Notes: generated from the letters alone by a model not told the origin. A DNA stretch of 64,000 nucleotides from Prolixibacteraceae bacterium (GCA_028282705.1 JANQHI010000033.1:123093-187092); one strand, 5' to 3'. Shown: positions 32,201 to 41,113, counted from the stretch's first letter. Translations and numbers: made by a program.

Positions 32201-33834
32201 GTTAATTGTGATGCTCCTATATCATAGATATTCTTCATCATTAAATCCCAGGTAGGTAATGATGGAGAAAGGTTGGTCCCTTTTATCAGTTTCAGGATCA
32301 GTACTTCAGGGTCAATAATCCCATCAGTAGAAAATTCACCAACCTGGTATGTTTTCCCATTGGCTGTAAAATTGAATGCAACTGCTAAAACTTCATCATT
32401 ATTCAGGGATGAGTTCAAAGAAATGTATCCCAATTGTTCATTGACAGTATATTCAGTTTCAGCTAGTTTACGTGCGCGTTCAACCTTCTCAAAATCACGG
32501 CCTCCCACAAACCTGTTCCCAAATGCTGACATGGTTGATGTAATTTGCTGCACATCCCTTATGGCACTGTAAGTAGTTTTAAGTGCCTGGTGCATACCAT
32601 TGGCATCATTATGAGGGTAGGTGTTTTCGGGGAAAGGCAGCCCAAAATTTTGTTGGAATTCGGGAACTGTATTGTATATGTTTGGATTATGTTCCCCCAA
32701 ATCCTGAAGGGCAATAAAATTTCGTGTATCATCTGTGGCATTAGATTTATTGGTAACCCAAATTTCAATTTTATTTATGGTAATGCTTGACCTGACCACA
32801 GGAAGGTTGGCTAATGCAGCATCATAGTTGTCTTTGAAATATTGGGCCAGGAAAAAGTGCCTGTTTGCGTCATAATTAATGGCTTCAATATCAAATGTAG
32901 AAACTTGTGCACCTTCTTCTGTTTGCACAACACGTGTTTCTCCTTTATTTTGGGATATCAATGTAGTAAGGTTCAGTTTCCCAAACTGCATTTCAGCTTT
33001 TATCCCAAACAGGTTTGAAGCACCAGTAATTAATGTCCCATTTAAAGGGAGGGATACATTTCCTGCCTCAATGCGCCTGATTATTTCATCTTCTCCACCT
33101 GTATATTCCAGGTTCATTTTATTTTCATAATCAAATGTGGCTTCTGTGTTATAATTGACACGCATATTCATTTTTTCGCCAATCTGCCCCATTACATTCA
33201 TCTGTATCTTTTCATCAAAATCGAATGTAGGGACTTTCCTCAAGCGTTCAGGAATTGCAGGGTTTTCTGTGGTGTTTACCTGGTAGCCAAAACTTACTTC
33301 AACATACCCTTGTGGGCGGATGTTTACTGTATTTCCCCCAAATATCCTGTTAAAAGCTTCTCCTTCAATAGTAAGCTTTGGGATAAATGACCCCTGGTGT
33401 TGCATATCTTCAATATTGGTGCGTTGGCGCCAATAATCTTCAATTGATTTTTTGAAGTCATAATCAATGTAATCATCCAATGACATAGTTTTTGGAAGGC
33501 GGTAGTTTAGCCTACCTACTTTTTCATAAAAAATGTATTGGCCTGTTTCAGGGTCATATTGAATGTCATATTTAATGTTTGAAGGGGTTTCAAGGAATAG
33601 CCTAGAGGTATCTTTTTTATCGGGGAAAGTAAATGCTGGTTTATCCTTAAAAGGAAAGGGTAAGTTACCTGTTGTATCAATAGCAGCTGTATCCTGGCTT
33701 ATGGCTGTAAAAACATCATAAAAGGTATAATTAAAAACACCACCCAATGCAGGGTTTTTCCCGGCAAGGGGTAGTAAAAAAATAAGGCTAAGTAAAAATA
33801 TTCTTATACTAAAACGTGGTTTCAAACTATTCAA
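26287..33834 (-). CDS. sprA: SprA, T9SS outer-membrane translocon
   Basis: The protein has 2515 residues, in the usual range for SprA (Sov in Porphyromonas). It forms the very large beta-barrel through which T9SS cargo crosses the outer membrane. A signal peptide (SIRIFLLSLIFLLPLAG) is followed by repeated SprA blocks with strand-rich sequence, such as RINGHKLLGVMNLDKLN and VEVWLNELRLADFDEDGGWAA, and a C-terminal barrel end FGVSFRFTLAQ. The start is a TTG two bases after the ruvA stop, since no ATG precedes the signal. The ruvA-sprA order is common in Bacteroidota. It should export the type A and type B proteins in this window. Confidence 0.97.
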   Translation of the reverse strand: MNSLKPRFSIRIFLLSLIFLLPLAGKNPALGGVFNYTFYDVFTAISQDTAAIDTTGNLPFPFKDKPAFTFPDKKDTSRLFLETPSNIKYDIQYDPETGQYIFYEKVGRLNYRLPKTMSLDDYIDYDFKKSIEDYWRQRTNIEDMQHQGSFIPKLTIEGEAFNRIFGGNTVNIRPQGYVEVSFGYQVNTTENPAIPERLRKVPTFDFDEKIQMNVMGQIGEKMNMRVNYNTEATFDYENKMNLEYTGGEDEIIRRIEAGNVSLPLNGTLITGASNLFGIKAEMQFGKLNLTTLISQNKGETRVVQTEEGAQVSTFDIEAINYDANRHFFLAQYFKDNYDAALANLPVVRSSITINKIEIWVTNKSNATDDTRNFIALQDLGEHNPNIYNTVPEFQQNFGLPFPENTYPHNDANGMHQALKTTYSAIRDVQQITSTMSAFGNRFVGGRDFEKVERARKLAETEYTVNEQLGYISLNSSLNNDEVLAVAFNFTANGKTYQVGEFSTDGIIDPEVLILKLIKGTNLSPSLPTWDLMMKNIYDIGASQLTDDDFVFRVMYRNDSTGTFINYIPEGRINGHKLLGVMNLDKLNTQLDPYKDGLFDFVEGITVDRRNGRIIFPVLQPFGKHLADSIQDPALIEKYTFQSLYDSTKTFAEQDAEHNKFRLQGSFKGSSGNDIFLGAINVTRGSVKVSAGGRTLTENVDYTVDYAQGRVKIINPGLIEAGTPIRASVDTEDLFSMQRKTMLGAYANYAFSDNFNLGATILHMSERPLTEKVDYGYDPIANTIFGFDTRYSTESQFLTKMVDALPFINTTTPSSISFEAEYAQLMPGHSNIVGKSGTVYIDDFEATKTSIDLKSRQYWVLASTPQNQEDLFPEANLNNSLAYNFNRAKLAWYIIDPLFLRNNSLTPDHIKIDVGQQSNHYVREVFEEEIWPEREAVVGEPTNISILDLAYYPSERGPYNYETLPNSYSAGLNNDGSLRNPETRWGGIMREIETPDFETANIEFIEFWLLDPFIYDSLSSNGGDLYFNLGEISEDILKDSRKGFENGLPTSAEVVDVDTTIWGRVPSNPSIVEGFNQDWRTREFQDVGYDGLRDEDERSFFNEYLNDLTSIVNPTVHNDFVEDPSNDNYHYYRGSDYDGDELSILERYKKYNGPDSNSPADETSPEPYITSAKTIPDIEDINEDNTLNEYERYYQYRISIRPEDMEVGKNYITDIAGEPVELENGTIQQVKWYQFKVPVNSPEEVIGSINDFKSIRFMRMYLKGFDDPVVLRFASLDLVRADWRRYTRTLAENGIESLSSGFDVSAVNIEENSNRKPVNYILPPGIDRVIDPANPQLRQLNEQSLVLKVTDLEAGDAKAAYKNLYMDFRNYKTLKMEVHAEEIEGYPVDDDDLSLFIRLGSDYNLNYYEYELPLKLTPHGRYNGEIESDRFIVWPEENQINVPLELFTNTKLLRNAEVRKAGAIISMQDIFEVIHEGRNNNKNTIKIKGNPNLGNVEVMMMGIRHKSREGINPGPRSVEVWLNELRLADFDEDGGWAANARVSTRLADLGSVTLAARHRSAGFGSIESSVNERALDDVTEYDIAASLDLGKLLPEKSRMRIPMYYSYSKSTTTPKYNPLDPDIELKESLNRAQTSNEKDSIKSMSQAIIERKSLNFTNVKIDPRPDRTKNRIYDLSNFALTYSYNETFRRDINTAYNLDKTYRGMLSYNYSARPKLVSPFKKVRFLQKGLLKLIGDFNFYPLPAQISFRTDLYRHYNEVLTRNITNPDIIITPTYDKEFLWNRYFDLRYNLTRTLKFDFSSNSTARIDEPEGRINRNDDDYTWKRDSIISNLLDMGRPTIYNHNINISYQLPINKIKALNFISATSRYQATYNWSAGAITADTINLGNYIQNTQNWTNQATIQMVTIYNKVPYFKKINSQFKRTGRSYSRGRGSSNQRMQQQRRAPVRQPAQQNEGKEVSFNGNVPKMTANKGSVVTHKLNTENVKATFKTAEGKPLSGRFKVLDKNRIEFTPNVDANNVIVAVTGRKEKANTLKKILDFSTRVLLGVQNISVNYNINGGTALPGYLPTPSLFGGGRYSPHANSLGDAINSNYAPGIPFLFGWQDEGFAESASRKGWLTSDPLLNKPFIMNKTERVGVRSVVEPIPDLRIDLQATRSFSKNISEFYNYDSSTGKFNANSRTVQGNFSMTLFTWGTAFSAIGNDVVEQSEAFETFKQNRMIIAKRLAQKRVPSLNSGYNPAINPSTGFPDGYGPTSMEVLVPAFLAAYTNTDAQDVSLDIFPSIKYMRPNWRVSYDGMVSRIPALNKIMKSLNFSHNYSSTYSVGSYLTNLNYIEEPDGFSYARDVIGNFIPQFDISSININESFNPLINMDIMWTNDLTTRAEVKRSRNMTLSFANNQLTEVLSNEYIFGLGYRFTQMDLIIKTKNSQKSYSNDLNIAADLSFRKNKTNIRRLDEPDQISAGQTILSIKSTADYMLSDRFQLRIYYDRVINKPLTSVTFPTSNTNFGVSFRFTLAQ

Positions 33835-33836
33835 AA

Positions 33837-34418
33837 TTATAACCTTTTTAATGCTTGCTTTAAAACACTCTCAACAGTCAACCCTGGCTGCTCCTTCAGA
33901 ATTTTATCCACTGCCTTTTCAGCATCCTTTTTGGTAAAGCCTAACATGACTAATGCTGATAACGATTCTTTTCTTATAGTATTGTCTGCTGAAAGCAAAA
34001 TTTGCCCTGTTTCCTTTATTTTTCCAAGCTTATCTTTTAGGTCAATAATAATGCGCTGGGCAGTTTTTGCACCAATGCCTTTTATCCCTTTCAACACGTT
34101 AACATTATCAGTTGTTATGGCTCCAACAATTTCGTCTGAGCTTAATGATGATAACATCATTATTGCTGTATTAGCCCCAACCCCATTTACTGAAAGCAAA
34201 TTCCTGAACAATTCCCTTTCTTCAGGGTCGGCAAACCCATAAAGGATGTGGGCATCTTCGCGCACTATTTGGTGTGTTAAAACCTGGGCTTGTTTTAGTG
34301 TATTTAATTTGGAATAAGTATGTAATGAAATTTTAATGGAATAACCAATTCCTCCTGCATCAATAACCATGTATGCAGGGTTTATTTCAATAATACTTCC
34401 CTGGATATATTCATACAT
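33837..34418 (-). CDS. ruvA: Holliday junction helicase subunit RuvA
   Basis: The protein has 193 residues, normal length. The N-terminal OB fold (MYEYIQGSIIEI), a central pair of helix-hairpin-helix motifs (LLSVNGVGANTAIMML, LKGIKGIGAKTAQRIIIDLKDKL) and the C-terminal RuvB-contact domain (ALVMLGFTKKDAEKAVDKIL) are all visible. It binds four-way junctions as a tetramer and loads RuvB. It lies 12 bp after pdxA and directly before sprA. Confidence 0.96.
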   Translation of the reverse strand: MYEYIQGSIIEINPAYMVIDAGGIGYSIKISLHTYSKLNTLKQAQVLTHQIVREDAHILYGFADPEERELFRNLLSVNGVGANTAIMMLSSLSSDEIVGAITTDNVNVLKGIKGIGAKTAQRIIIDLKDKLGKIKETGQILLSADNTIRKESLSALVMLGFTKKDAEKAVDKILKEQPGLTVESVLKQALKRL

Positions 34419-34429
34419 GTTGCCTATGT

Positions 34430-35533
34430 TTAGATTGTTTCATCTTCTGATGCTTCAATATCAACACTTTCATCAATGTGGTTAGGGTTGATTTCATATT
34501 TTTTCAAAGGGTCAACAGATATTTCTTCATAAATTTTCCTGTTTTTGAAAATATCAATAGCAAGGTACAATGATTGCCTGAACGATTCAGGAGATGCTTT
34601 GTCTTCACCAGCAATGTCATAAGCAGTACCATGTGCAGGAGATGTACGAATTACAGGAAGGCCTGCTGTGAAATTTACACCTCTTTCAAATGATGCCAAC
34701 TTAAAAGGTATCAGCCCTTGGTCGTGGAACATGGCTAATATGGCATCAAATTTCATGTAGTCACTTGAACCAAAGAACCCATCAGCAGGGTAAGGTCCCA
34801 TGGCCACAATTCCTTCATCTTTAGCTTCTTTAATGGCTGGAATAATGATATCCTGTTCTTCTTTTCCTAGCAGCCCATTGTCTCCAGCATGTGGGTTTAA
34901 CCCCAATACTGCAATGCGTGGGCTTGTTACACTAAAGTCCTGAACCAATGAATGAGCGAGTATCCTTAGTTTTGAAAGGATGAGGTCTTTTGAAATGTTT
35001 TCAGCAACATTGGAAATAGGCACATGGCCTGTGACCACTCCAATCCTCATCTGTTCACTTACCATAAGCATGACATAGTCTTCAGCTTTAAACTTCTGAA
35101 CAAGGTATTCAGTATGCCCAGGGAAGGTAAAGTCAATGCTTTGGATATTGTCTTTATTGATTGGGGCAGTAATCAGCACATCAATGAGGCCACTTTGAAG
35201 GTCACTAACAGCTTTGCTTAATGCTTTGAAAGAAGAATCTCCAGCAATATTGGTTGATTTCCCCAGTTCTACCCTTACATCATCAGGGATGCAGTTTACA
35301 ATGTTTGCTTTTTTATGGATAGCTTCATTGGCCGACCTGATGTGGTTGAAGCTTAAGTTGTTCAGGTTTAATGCTTTGCGATGATAAGCAGCAACTTTGG
35401 GTGAACCATACACAATGGGAGTACAGAGATCCAGGATCCTGTTGTCCAATAATGTTTTCATGATTACTTCATAGCTTATGCCATTGATATCACCCTGTGA
35501 AATACCTACTTTTATCTTGTCTTTGGTTACCAT
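34430..35533 (-). CDS. pdxA: 4-hydroxythreonine-4-phosphate dehydrogenase
   Basis: The protein has 367 residues. It oxidises 4-phosphohydroxy-L-threonine in the DXP-dependent pyridoxal phosphate pathway. The metal-binding histidines are visible in FPGHTEYL, LNPHAGDNG and MFHDQGLIPFK. The C-terminus adds about 30 acidic residues beyond the usual end. The downstream aminomutase, TrpB and aminotransferase all need PLP, but no direct link is implied. Confidence 0.94.
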   Translation of the reverse strand: MVTKDKIKVGISQGDINGISYEVIMKTLLDNRILDLCTPIVYGSPKVAAYHRKALNLNNLSFNHIRSANEAIHKKANIVNCIPDDVRVELGKSTNIAGDSSFKALSKAVSDLQSGLIDVLITAPINKDNIQSIDFTFPGHTEYLVQKFKAEDYVMLMVSEQMRIGVVTGHVPISNVAENISKDLILSKLRILAHSLVQDFSVTSPRIAVLGLNPHAGDNGLLGKEEQDIIIPAIKEAKDEGIVAMGPYPADGFFGSSDYMKFDAILAMFHDQGLIPFKLASFERGVNFTAGLPVIRTSPAHGTAYDIAGEDKASPESFRQSLYLAIDIFKNRKIYEEISVDPLKKYEINPNHIDESVDIEASEDETI

Positions 35534-35592
35534 TTTTTCAAGGTTTATTTATGGATAGGAACCTGAGTTCCAAAGGGCGTAAAGTTACGCTT

Positions 35593-37017
35593 TTATTTAA
35601 ATTTATTCAAAAAGTTAAACAGCAGCCTGATGCCTGTACCTGTGCCACCTTTGGGGTGGTAACCATCTTGTTCAAATATGAAGGCTGTGCCAGCAATATC
35701 AAGGTGTATCCAAGGATAATCAGTAAAATGTTCCAGGAATTTCCCGGCTATCATGGTTTGCCCTTCTCTTACCCCCAGGTTATTCAGGTCGGCAACAGGA
35801 GATTTCAGGGGCTTTTTAAAGTCATCCCAAAGGGGTAGCTCTACAAGCCTTTCATGTACCTGATGCCCACTTTCTTTTAATGATCCAATATTTTTGTTGC
35901 TGTTTCCCATTATGGCTGAACCAGCAGCACCTGTCAGTATGGAAGCAGACCCAGTTAGTGTGGCAAGGTCAATCACCAATGAAGGGTTATATTTTTTAGC
36001 ATAACTTAGAGCATCTGCAAGGATGAGCCTACCCTCTGCATCAGTATTTTTAATTTCAACAGTTGTACCATCATACATGGTTATGATGTCTCCTGGCACA
36101 TAGGCATTCCCATCTGGGCGGTTATCAGTGGCAGGTACCAGGCCAATAACATGGAGAGGTTTCTTGCATCTTGCCAGGGCATAGAGGGTACCAATAACAG
36201 CAGCTGCACCTCCCATATCTGATTTCATATAATCCATTGAATTGGGTGTAGGTTTCAGGCTTAAACCCCCAGTGTCATAAACAATCCCTTTCCCAACCAA
36301 AACAACTGGCTTTTCATTGGCAGCATCCTCAGGTTTCCATTCCATGATGGAGAAAGTAGGAGGGTCAATGCTGCCTTTGTTTACAGCCAGCAAACCTCCC
36401 ATTTTTAGCGATTGTATTTTCTGAAGGTTGAAGATATCTACATTAAAACCTGCATCATTTCCGAGCCTGCCAATCTCTTCAGCCAGTGTTACAGCATTAA
36501 GGGTTGATAAAGGTTCATTTACCAGGTCACGCCCAATAAACACAGCTTCTACCAAATAGACCAATTCTGATAATTCCTTTTCAGTGATATGATCATCAAA
36601 AACAAAGATTTCTTTTAAAGAAAATCCTTCTTTTTCACTTTTATATTTTGAAAAAGAATAGGAGGCAAGCAGCAGCCCTTCTATGAATGAAAAAGTTAAA
36701 GAAGCATCACTAAAATTGGCCAATTGCACTGTGCCAACTTTTTCTTTTTTTAATGAATTGAAGAGTTTAGCCCCAGCCTGCCTGGCTATTTCAGAAATTG
36801 GCAATCCATTTTTTTCTTCACCTAAAGCATGGAAAAACAGGAGGTGGGAATATTTGTTGACCACTGCTTCTTCATCCTCGTTTCCTGCCTTTTTTTTCAG
36901 GTAATTTAGTTCATCATCAGTTAGGGAGAGGTAAGGGGCTTCCTCAAAATTATCTAATAAAAACCCTGTTGAGAGTTTTTCTTTCAGCTCATTGATTTTA
37001 GTTATTTGAATATTCAT
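35593..37017 (-). CDS. Leucyl aminopeptidase family (M17) metallopeptidase
   Basis: The protein has 474 residues. The M17 signature NTDAEGRLILADAL is intact, as is the metal-ligand stretch VGKGIVYDTGGLSLKP...MKSDMGGAAAV. It is a cytosolic, probably hexameric, dizinc exopeptidase that frees N-terminal residues from peptides. There is no signal peptide. It lies in a run of co-directional housekeeping genes, with a terminator just upstream (37086-37109). Confidence 0.94.
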   Translation of the reverse strand: MNIQITKINELKEKLSTGFLLDNFEEAPYLSLTDDELNYLKKKAGNEDEEAVVNKYSHLLFFHALGEEKNGLPISEIARQAGAKLFNSLKKEKVGTVQLANFSDASLTFSFIEGLLLASYSFSKYKSEKEGFSLKEIFVFDDHITEKELSELVYLVEAVFIGRDLVNEPLSTLNAVTLAEEIGRLGNDAGFNVDIFNLQKIQSLKMGGLLAVNKGSIDPPTFSIMEWKPEDAANEKPVVLVGKGIVYDTGGLSLKPTPNSMDYMKSDMGGAAAVIGTLYALARCKKPLHVIGLVPATDNRPDGNAYVPGDIITMYDGTTVEIKNTDAEGRLILADALSYAKKYNPSLVIDLATLTGSASILTGAAGSAIMGNSNKNIGSLKESGHQVHERLVELPLWDDFKKPLKSPVADLNNLGVREGQTMIAGKFLEHFTDYPWIHLDIAGTAFIFEQDGYHPKGGTGTGIRLLFNFLNKFK

Positions 37018-37085
37018 TTGGCCAATATTTTCTAGAGTTCAAAAATAGCATTATTAAGTAACAAATTAATGATGGGTTTGATCAA

Positions 37086-37109
37086 TAAAAAAAGCCAGGA
37101 TACCTGGCT
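37086..37109 (-). terminator. Intrinsic terminator after the DUF4837 gene
   Basis: AGCCAGG-TAT-CCTGGCT is followed on the minus strand by T7, about 50 bp after the stop of the DUF4837 lipoprotein gene. Confidence 0.85.
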
Positions 37110-37156
37110 CTTTAAAAAGTATTTTTAATGTCCTATAAATAAACTCACTGATACCC

Positions 37157-38197
37157 CTAATTTCCCATCTTCACTTGGCTGTTTATTTTGTCATTCTTGT
37201 TTTGGTTTGTGAACTTTAAAGAGTAGATCATTGCTTCAACCTGGCGCAAAAGGTTTCTCTTTTCTTTTGAAGGGGCATAGACAAACCCATCAGCTACAAC
37301 TACTCGTTGGTTACTGGCATCCAGTTCAGCAAGTAAAACATAGGGACCACCCATAAAATCGCCACTAACTTTCCAAAGCCCACGCATTTCTGCTGCATAG
37401 TTGCCATTGTGTTCAAGAATATTGAAAACAGATTCCAGTTCTGTTTCTGAAACCATGTAACTTCCTTCAGTAGGGCCAGGCACATATTTGTTTAACAAGA
37501 TATTTCTCTTTTTTAATAAAAAATCAGCAGTAAAAATGCTGTCATTGTTGTATTCAAACCAATAGATAAAAATTCCCTGTGATATTTCAGGTGTTTCATA
37601 ACGTAACCAAATAAAGTCCTTGTATTCTTCAGCTACTTTGAAACCTGGTACAACATTCATGGTCATGCCATATTTCTCGCGCAAGGTATTTAACACTGGC
37701 TTGTCATGGATTTTTTTATAAGATGCCATTAACCTTTTCTTTTCCCTGTTAAGGAAATAGGAAATAATTTTGCTTGAGTTCTTATTTAATACCTCAATGA
37801 ATTGTTCACTGTTTTTTGCATTGATGGCCACAGTTGCTTGAGGTGATGCCCAAACATTATCCTTAAAGATCACCCCAGGTTCTTTAACAGAAGCAGATAT
37901 ATTGGTTGAAACTACATTCCTGGTTGTCTTAAAAATTTCTTTAAATGCGTTATGTGGGACATCAGTCAGGTTGAATAAAGGTTCTTCCTGGGGTAATGCC
38001 AGTTGAGGCTGCCCAAGCACATCGCGGATTAATTTGCCGGGAGCATTTGCCCAATGGTCTTTTGAAATAACCACTACCATTTCACCTGGCTTGCCTGTGA
38101 TGGATTTCATTAAAGATTGATTGGAGCTAGTTGTGCAGGATAACAAAAAAAGGGATGTGATGATAACCAGTAAAGTAAGAATGGAATGCTTCTTCAT
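37157..38197 (-). CDS. DUF4837 family lipoprotein
   Basis: The start is set at the ATG at 38197, which gives a lipoprotein signal with lipobox LLSC (Cys21). An upstream ATG would bury the signal behind 19 residues. The mature protein (about 325 residues) has the DUF4837 pattern, including GKPGEMVVVISKDHW, LPQEEPLFNL and MGGPYVLLAELDASNQRVVVADGFVYAP. The function is unknown; the family is restricted largely to Bacteroidota and is envelope-anchored. It lies downstream of tatA and its terminator. Confidence 0.85.
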   Translation of the reverse strand: MKKHSILTLLVIITSLFLLSCTTSSNQSLMKSITGKPGEMVVVISKDHWANAPGKLIRDVLGQPQLALPQEEPLFNLTDVPHNAFKEIFKTTRNVVSTNISASVKEPGVIFKDNVWASPQATVAINAKNSEQFIEVLNKNSSKIISYFLNREKKRLMASYKKIHDKPVLNTLREKYGMTMNVVPGFKVAEEYKDFIWLRYETPEISQGIFIYWFEYNNDSIFTADFLLKKRNILLNKYVPGPTEGSYMVSETELESVFNILEHNGNYAAEMRGLWKVSGDFMGGPYVLLAELDASNQRVVVADGFVYAPSKEKRNLLRQVEAMIYSLKFTNQNKNDKINSQVKMGN

Positions 38198-38283
38198 AAT
38201 AGTTGAATTTTTTGGGATAATAGTTTGGCGTTCAATCAACAAAAACCTTACCAATATTTAATTAGTGGCCTTAAAAACAAAAA

Positions 38284-38333
38284 CAAAAAATCCTGCCCTT
38301 ATTCAATAATGGATGGAACAAAAGCAGGATTTT
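38284..38333 (-). terminator. Hairpin terminator after tatA
   Basis: AAAATCCTGC pairs with GCAGGATTTT (10 bp) around a 27-nt loop, and further T follows on the minus strand. It begins 20 bp after the tatA stop. The large loop makes it weaker than the others listed. Confidence 0.6.
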
Positions 38334-38353
38334 CAAATGTATAGGATACAGGG

Positions 38354-38551
38354 CTATTCTTCAATTTTCCCTGATTCTTTTTTGGCTTCAGATTCTTCTT
38401 CTTTAGTGGCATTTTTAAATTCCTTCATTCCTTTACCCAACCCTTTCATTAATTCAGGTATTTTACGGCCGCCAAATAAAAGTAATACAATAATTAATAT
38501 AATTACTATCTCTTGACCTCCTAACCATCCAGCTATAACAAATAAATTCAT
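38354..38551 (-). CDS. tatA: Sec-independent translocase protein TatA
   Basis: The protein has 65 residues from the ATG at 38551. One transmembrane helix (about 12-30, [20 protein letters not shown]) contains the FGGRKIPEL hinge, followed by an amphipathic helix and an acidic, Lys/Glu-rich tail. TatA forms the pore that moves folded proteins across the inner membrane. No tatC is in the window. The Tat-signal glycosidase at 2950-5037 is a likely client. Confidence 0.93.
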   Translation of the reverse strand: MNLFVIAGWLGGQEIVIILIIVLLLFGGRKIPELMKGLGKGMKEFKNATKEEESEAKKESGKIEE

Positions 38552-38604
38552 GATCAAACGTTTATTGGTTTAGTACAAAAATAACTTTTTTTCTTCAAAT
38601 GTAT

Positions 38605-39933
38605 TTAATTGAATAATTTAATAATATCATTTGCATTGGCATATAAAACCAAAGCAAGCAATAAAATCATACCCACAATTTGGGCATACTCAAGGAATTT
38701 TTCATTGGGTTTCCTTCCTGAGATCATTTCATATAGGGTGAAAATTACATGCCCACCATCCAGGGCAGGGATAGGCAGTAGGTTCATAATGGCAAGGATG
38801 ATGGAAATAAATGCTGTCATTGTCCAGAAAGAATTCCAATCCCAAATACCAGGGAAAATATTCCCTATGGTAATGAAGCCCCCTAGTGATTCATAAGCTT
38901 TTGTCTCAGGTTTTAGGAAAAGCTTAAACTGTTTCAGGTAATCTTTTGTGGTTTCAACCCCTCTTTTTATCCCAGCAGGGAATGACTCAAAAAAACCATA
39001 ATGAATGGTTTCCCATTCTAGTTTAGCACTTTCGCCAAACTGTGGGAAAAAGCCAATTTTGCCATCTTCCCCAACTTGTATGGGGATTGTTTTAGATACT
39101 TCATCCCTGGTAACATCAAATTGTATGGCCAGTCCTTTTTGGGATTGAAGGTATTCTGAGAATTCATCATAAAAACCAAACCTTTTCCCATTGATCCCAA
39201 CTACCTTATCTCCTTTTAAAAGCCCGGCTTCCATGGCAGGGGATTCTTTAGCAACTTTACCAATGCTAAAATCACAGGGAAACCTGCGCCCCATTACTTC
39301 TTTGCTTTTCAAAAGTAAAGCCAGGTCTTCATTGGTGATTTCCACATCAATTTTTTGCCCATTCCTTTCGACCTGGACAGTTTTAGCATGGTCCAGTACA
39401 ATGGATGGGATTATTTTAAAGAAATTTTCAATGTACTTTCCATCAACAGATAGTATTTTATCACCATTCTCGAAACCAATGGTTTTTCCAACTTCATTAA
39501 CTTCAATACCAAATTTTACATTTTTAGTTGGAAGGTATTGCTGTCCCCAAACATATAAAACCCCAATGTAGATAATAATAGCAAAAATGAAGTTCATAAG
39601 GACTCCTCCCAGCATGATAAGCAACCTTTGCCAGGCTGGTTTTGATCTGAATTCATAAGGTTTAGGAGGCAGTTTCATAGCTTCCTTATCCATTGATTCA
39701 TCTATCATTCCAGCAATTTTGACATACCCTCCAAGAGGAAGCCAGCCAACCCCATATTCAGTTTCTCCTTTTTGAATTTTAAATAATGAAAACCAGGGGT
39801 TAAAAAACAGGTAGAATTTTTCAACCCTAGTTTTAAAAATCCGGGCAAACATAAAATGTCCAAATTCATGTAAAACAACCAGGATAGATAAACTCAGCAA
39901 TAACTGAGCTGTTTTAATTAATATTGATTCCAT
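38605..39933 (-). CDS. rseP: Site-2 intramembrane metalloprotease RseP
   Basis: The protein has 442 residues with about four membrane segments. The zinc motif HEFGH is at residues 22-26 in the first helix, and the second catalytic motif NLLPIPALDGGH is near the C-terminus. Two PDZ-like regions lie between (about 130-290). The family cleaves anti-sigma factors and leftover signal peptides within the membrane. It lies 17 bp after dxr in the same operon, an arrangement seen in many bacteria. Confidence 0.95.
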   Translation of the reverse strand: MESILIKTAQLLLSLSILVVLHEFGHFMFARIFKTRVEKFYLFFNPWFSLFKIQKGETEYGVGWLPLGGYVKIAGMIDESMDKEAMKLPPKPYEFRSKPAWQRLLIMLGGVLMNFIFAIIIYIGVLYVWGQQYLPTKNVKFGIEVNEVGKTIGFENGDKILSVDGKYIENFFKIIPSIVLDHAKTVQVERNGQKIDVEITNEDLALLLKSKEVMGRRFPCDFSIGKVAKESPAMEAGLLKGDKVVGINGKRFGFYDEFSEYLQSQKGLAIQFDVTRDEVSKTIPIQVGEDGKIGFFPQFGESAKLEWETIHYGFFESFPAGIKRGVETTKDYLKQFKLFLKPETKAYESLGGFITIGNIFPGIWDWNSFWTMTAFISIILAIMNLLPIPALDGGHVIFTLYEMISGRKPNEKFLEYAQIVGMILLLALVLYANANDIIKLFN

Positions 39934-39950
39934 TTATTAGTATTCCTATT

Positions 39951-41108
39951 TTATTTTCTGTTTATTAACATTTCTGTTACCTCTCTTGTTTCCAAGTCAG
40001 CATTTAAGTAATCATTTAAATCAGGTTTGGCAATAAAATTAACCAGTTCCATTGCCTCTTCAATAATTTCTGACATTTCTAAGAACCCAATTTTCCTTTG
40101 CAGGAATGCACTTACAACAACTTCATTGGCAGCATTTAAAATGCAGGGCATGTTCCCCCCCTTTTCCGATGCTACATAAGAGAGTGCAAGGTTACGAAAA
40201 ATTTTTGTATTTGGTGGTTCAAAATCAAGGCTTGGGTAATCAGCAAAGTTAAACCTTGGGTAATTGGTTTGCAACCTTGAAGGGAAACTAAGGGCATATT
40301 GTATGGGCAGTTTCATATCAGGAAGCCCCATTTGTGCTTTTATGGAGCCATCTGTAAATTGTACCATTGAATGGATGATTGATTGTGGATGGACAATTAC
40401 TTCAATATTTTTTGCTTGCAGCCCAAATAGCCACTTTGCCTCAATAACCTCAAACCCTTTATTGATGAGAGTGGCAGAGTCAATGGTGATTTTTGCCCCC
40501 ATATCCCAGTTAGGGTGTGCTAGGGCATCCTGTGGGGTTACATTTTTTAATTCACCCAATGACTTATTCCTGAATGGGCCTCCTGAACATGTTAGGATTA
40601 TTTTTTCAATGGGATTCATAAATTCGCCAGCAAGACATTGGAAAATGGCAGAATGTTCTGAATCTACAGGCAAAATATTTACCTCTTTTTCATTGGCTAT
40701 TTTGGTGATTATTTCACCTGCTACTACCATTGTTTCTTTGTTGGCCAGGGCAATATCTTTCCCAGCCTTTATAGCATAATAGGTGGGCATCAGCCCTGAA
40801 AAGCCTACCAGTGCAGTAAGCACTATATGGATATCTTCAGCCTGCACAGCCTGGTTTAGTGCATCATGCCCTGCATACACCTTTATAGGTTCATTTTTTA
40901 AAGCTTCACTAACTTCAGCATATTTTTCTTCATTGGAGATAACAATACAATTAGGCTGGAATTTTTTAGCTTGTTCAATTAGCAGGCTTGAATTATTATT
41001 GGCTGAAAGCAGCTCTACTTGGAACTTGTCAGGATAGCTTTCAACCACTTGAAGTGTTTGTGTCCCTATAGATCCTGTTGAGCCTAAAATTGCAATGTTT
41101 TTCTTCAT
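39951..41108 (-). CDS. dxr: 1-deoxy-D-xylulose-5-phosphate reductoisomerase
   Basis: The protein has 385 residues. It catalyses the first committed step of the MEP isoprenoid pathway. The NADPH site GSTGSIGTQTLQVV opens the protein. The metal and substrate motifs LPVDSEHSAIFQ, ILTCSGGPFR and HPNWDMGAKITIDSATLINKG are intact. With pdxA in the window, two users of DXP-derived chemistry lie within 7 kb. It follows the M23 gene by 5 bp. Confidence 0.97.
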   Translation of the reverse strand: MKKNIAILGSTGSIGTQTLQVVESYPDKFQVELLSANNNSSLLIEQAKKFQPNCIVISNEEKYAEVSEALKNEPIKVYAGHDALNQAVQAEDIHIVLTALVGFSGLMPTYYAIKAGKDIALANKETMVVAGEIITKIANEKEVNILPVDSEHSAIFQCLAGEFMNPIEKIILTCSGGPFRNKSLGELKNVTPQDALAHPNWDMGAKITIDSATLINKGFEVIEAKWLFGLQAKNIEVIVHPQSIIHSMVQFTDGSIKAQMGLPDMKLPIQYALSFPSRLQTNYPRFNFADYPSLDFEPPNTKIFRNLALSYVASEKGGNMPCILNAANEVVVSAFLQRKIGFLEMSEIIEEAMELVNFIAKPDLNDYLNADLETREVTEMLINRK

Positions 41109-41113
41109 AGAAA

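Noticed and set aside
40264..40779. Open frame of 171 codons opposite dxr
   Set aside because: Antisense to the conserved catalytic core of dxr, with Cys/Ser-rich sequence typical of a mirror frame.
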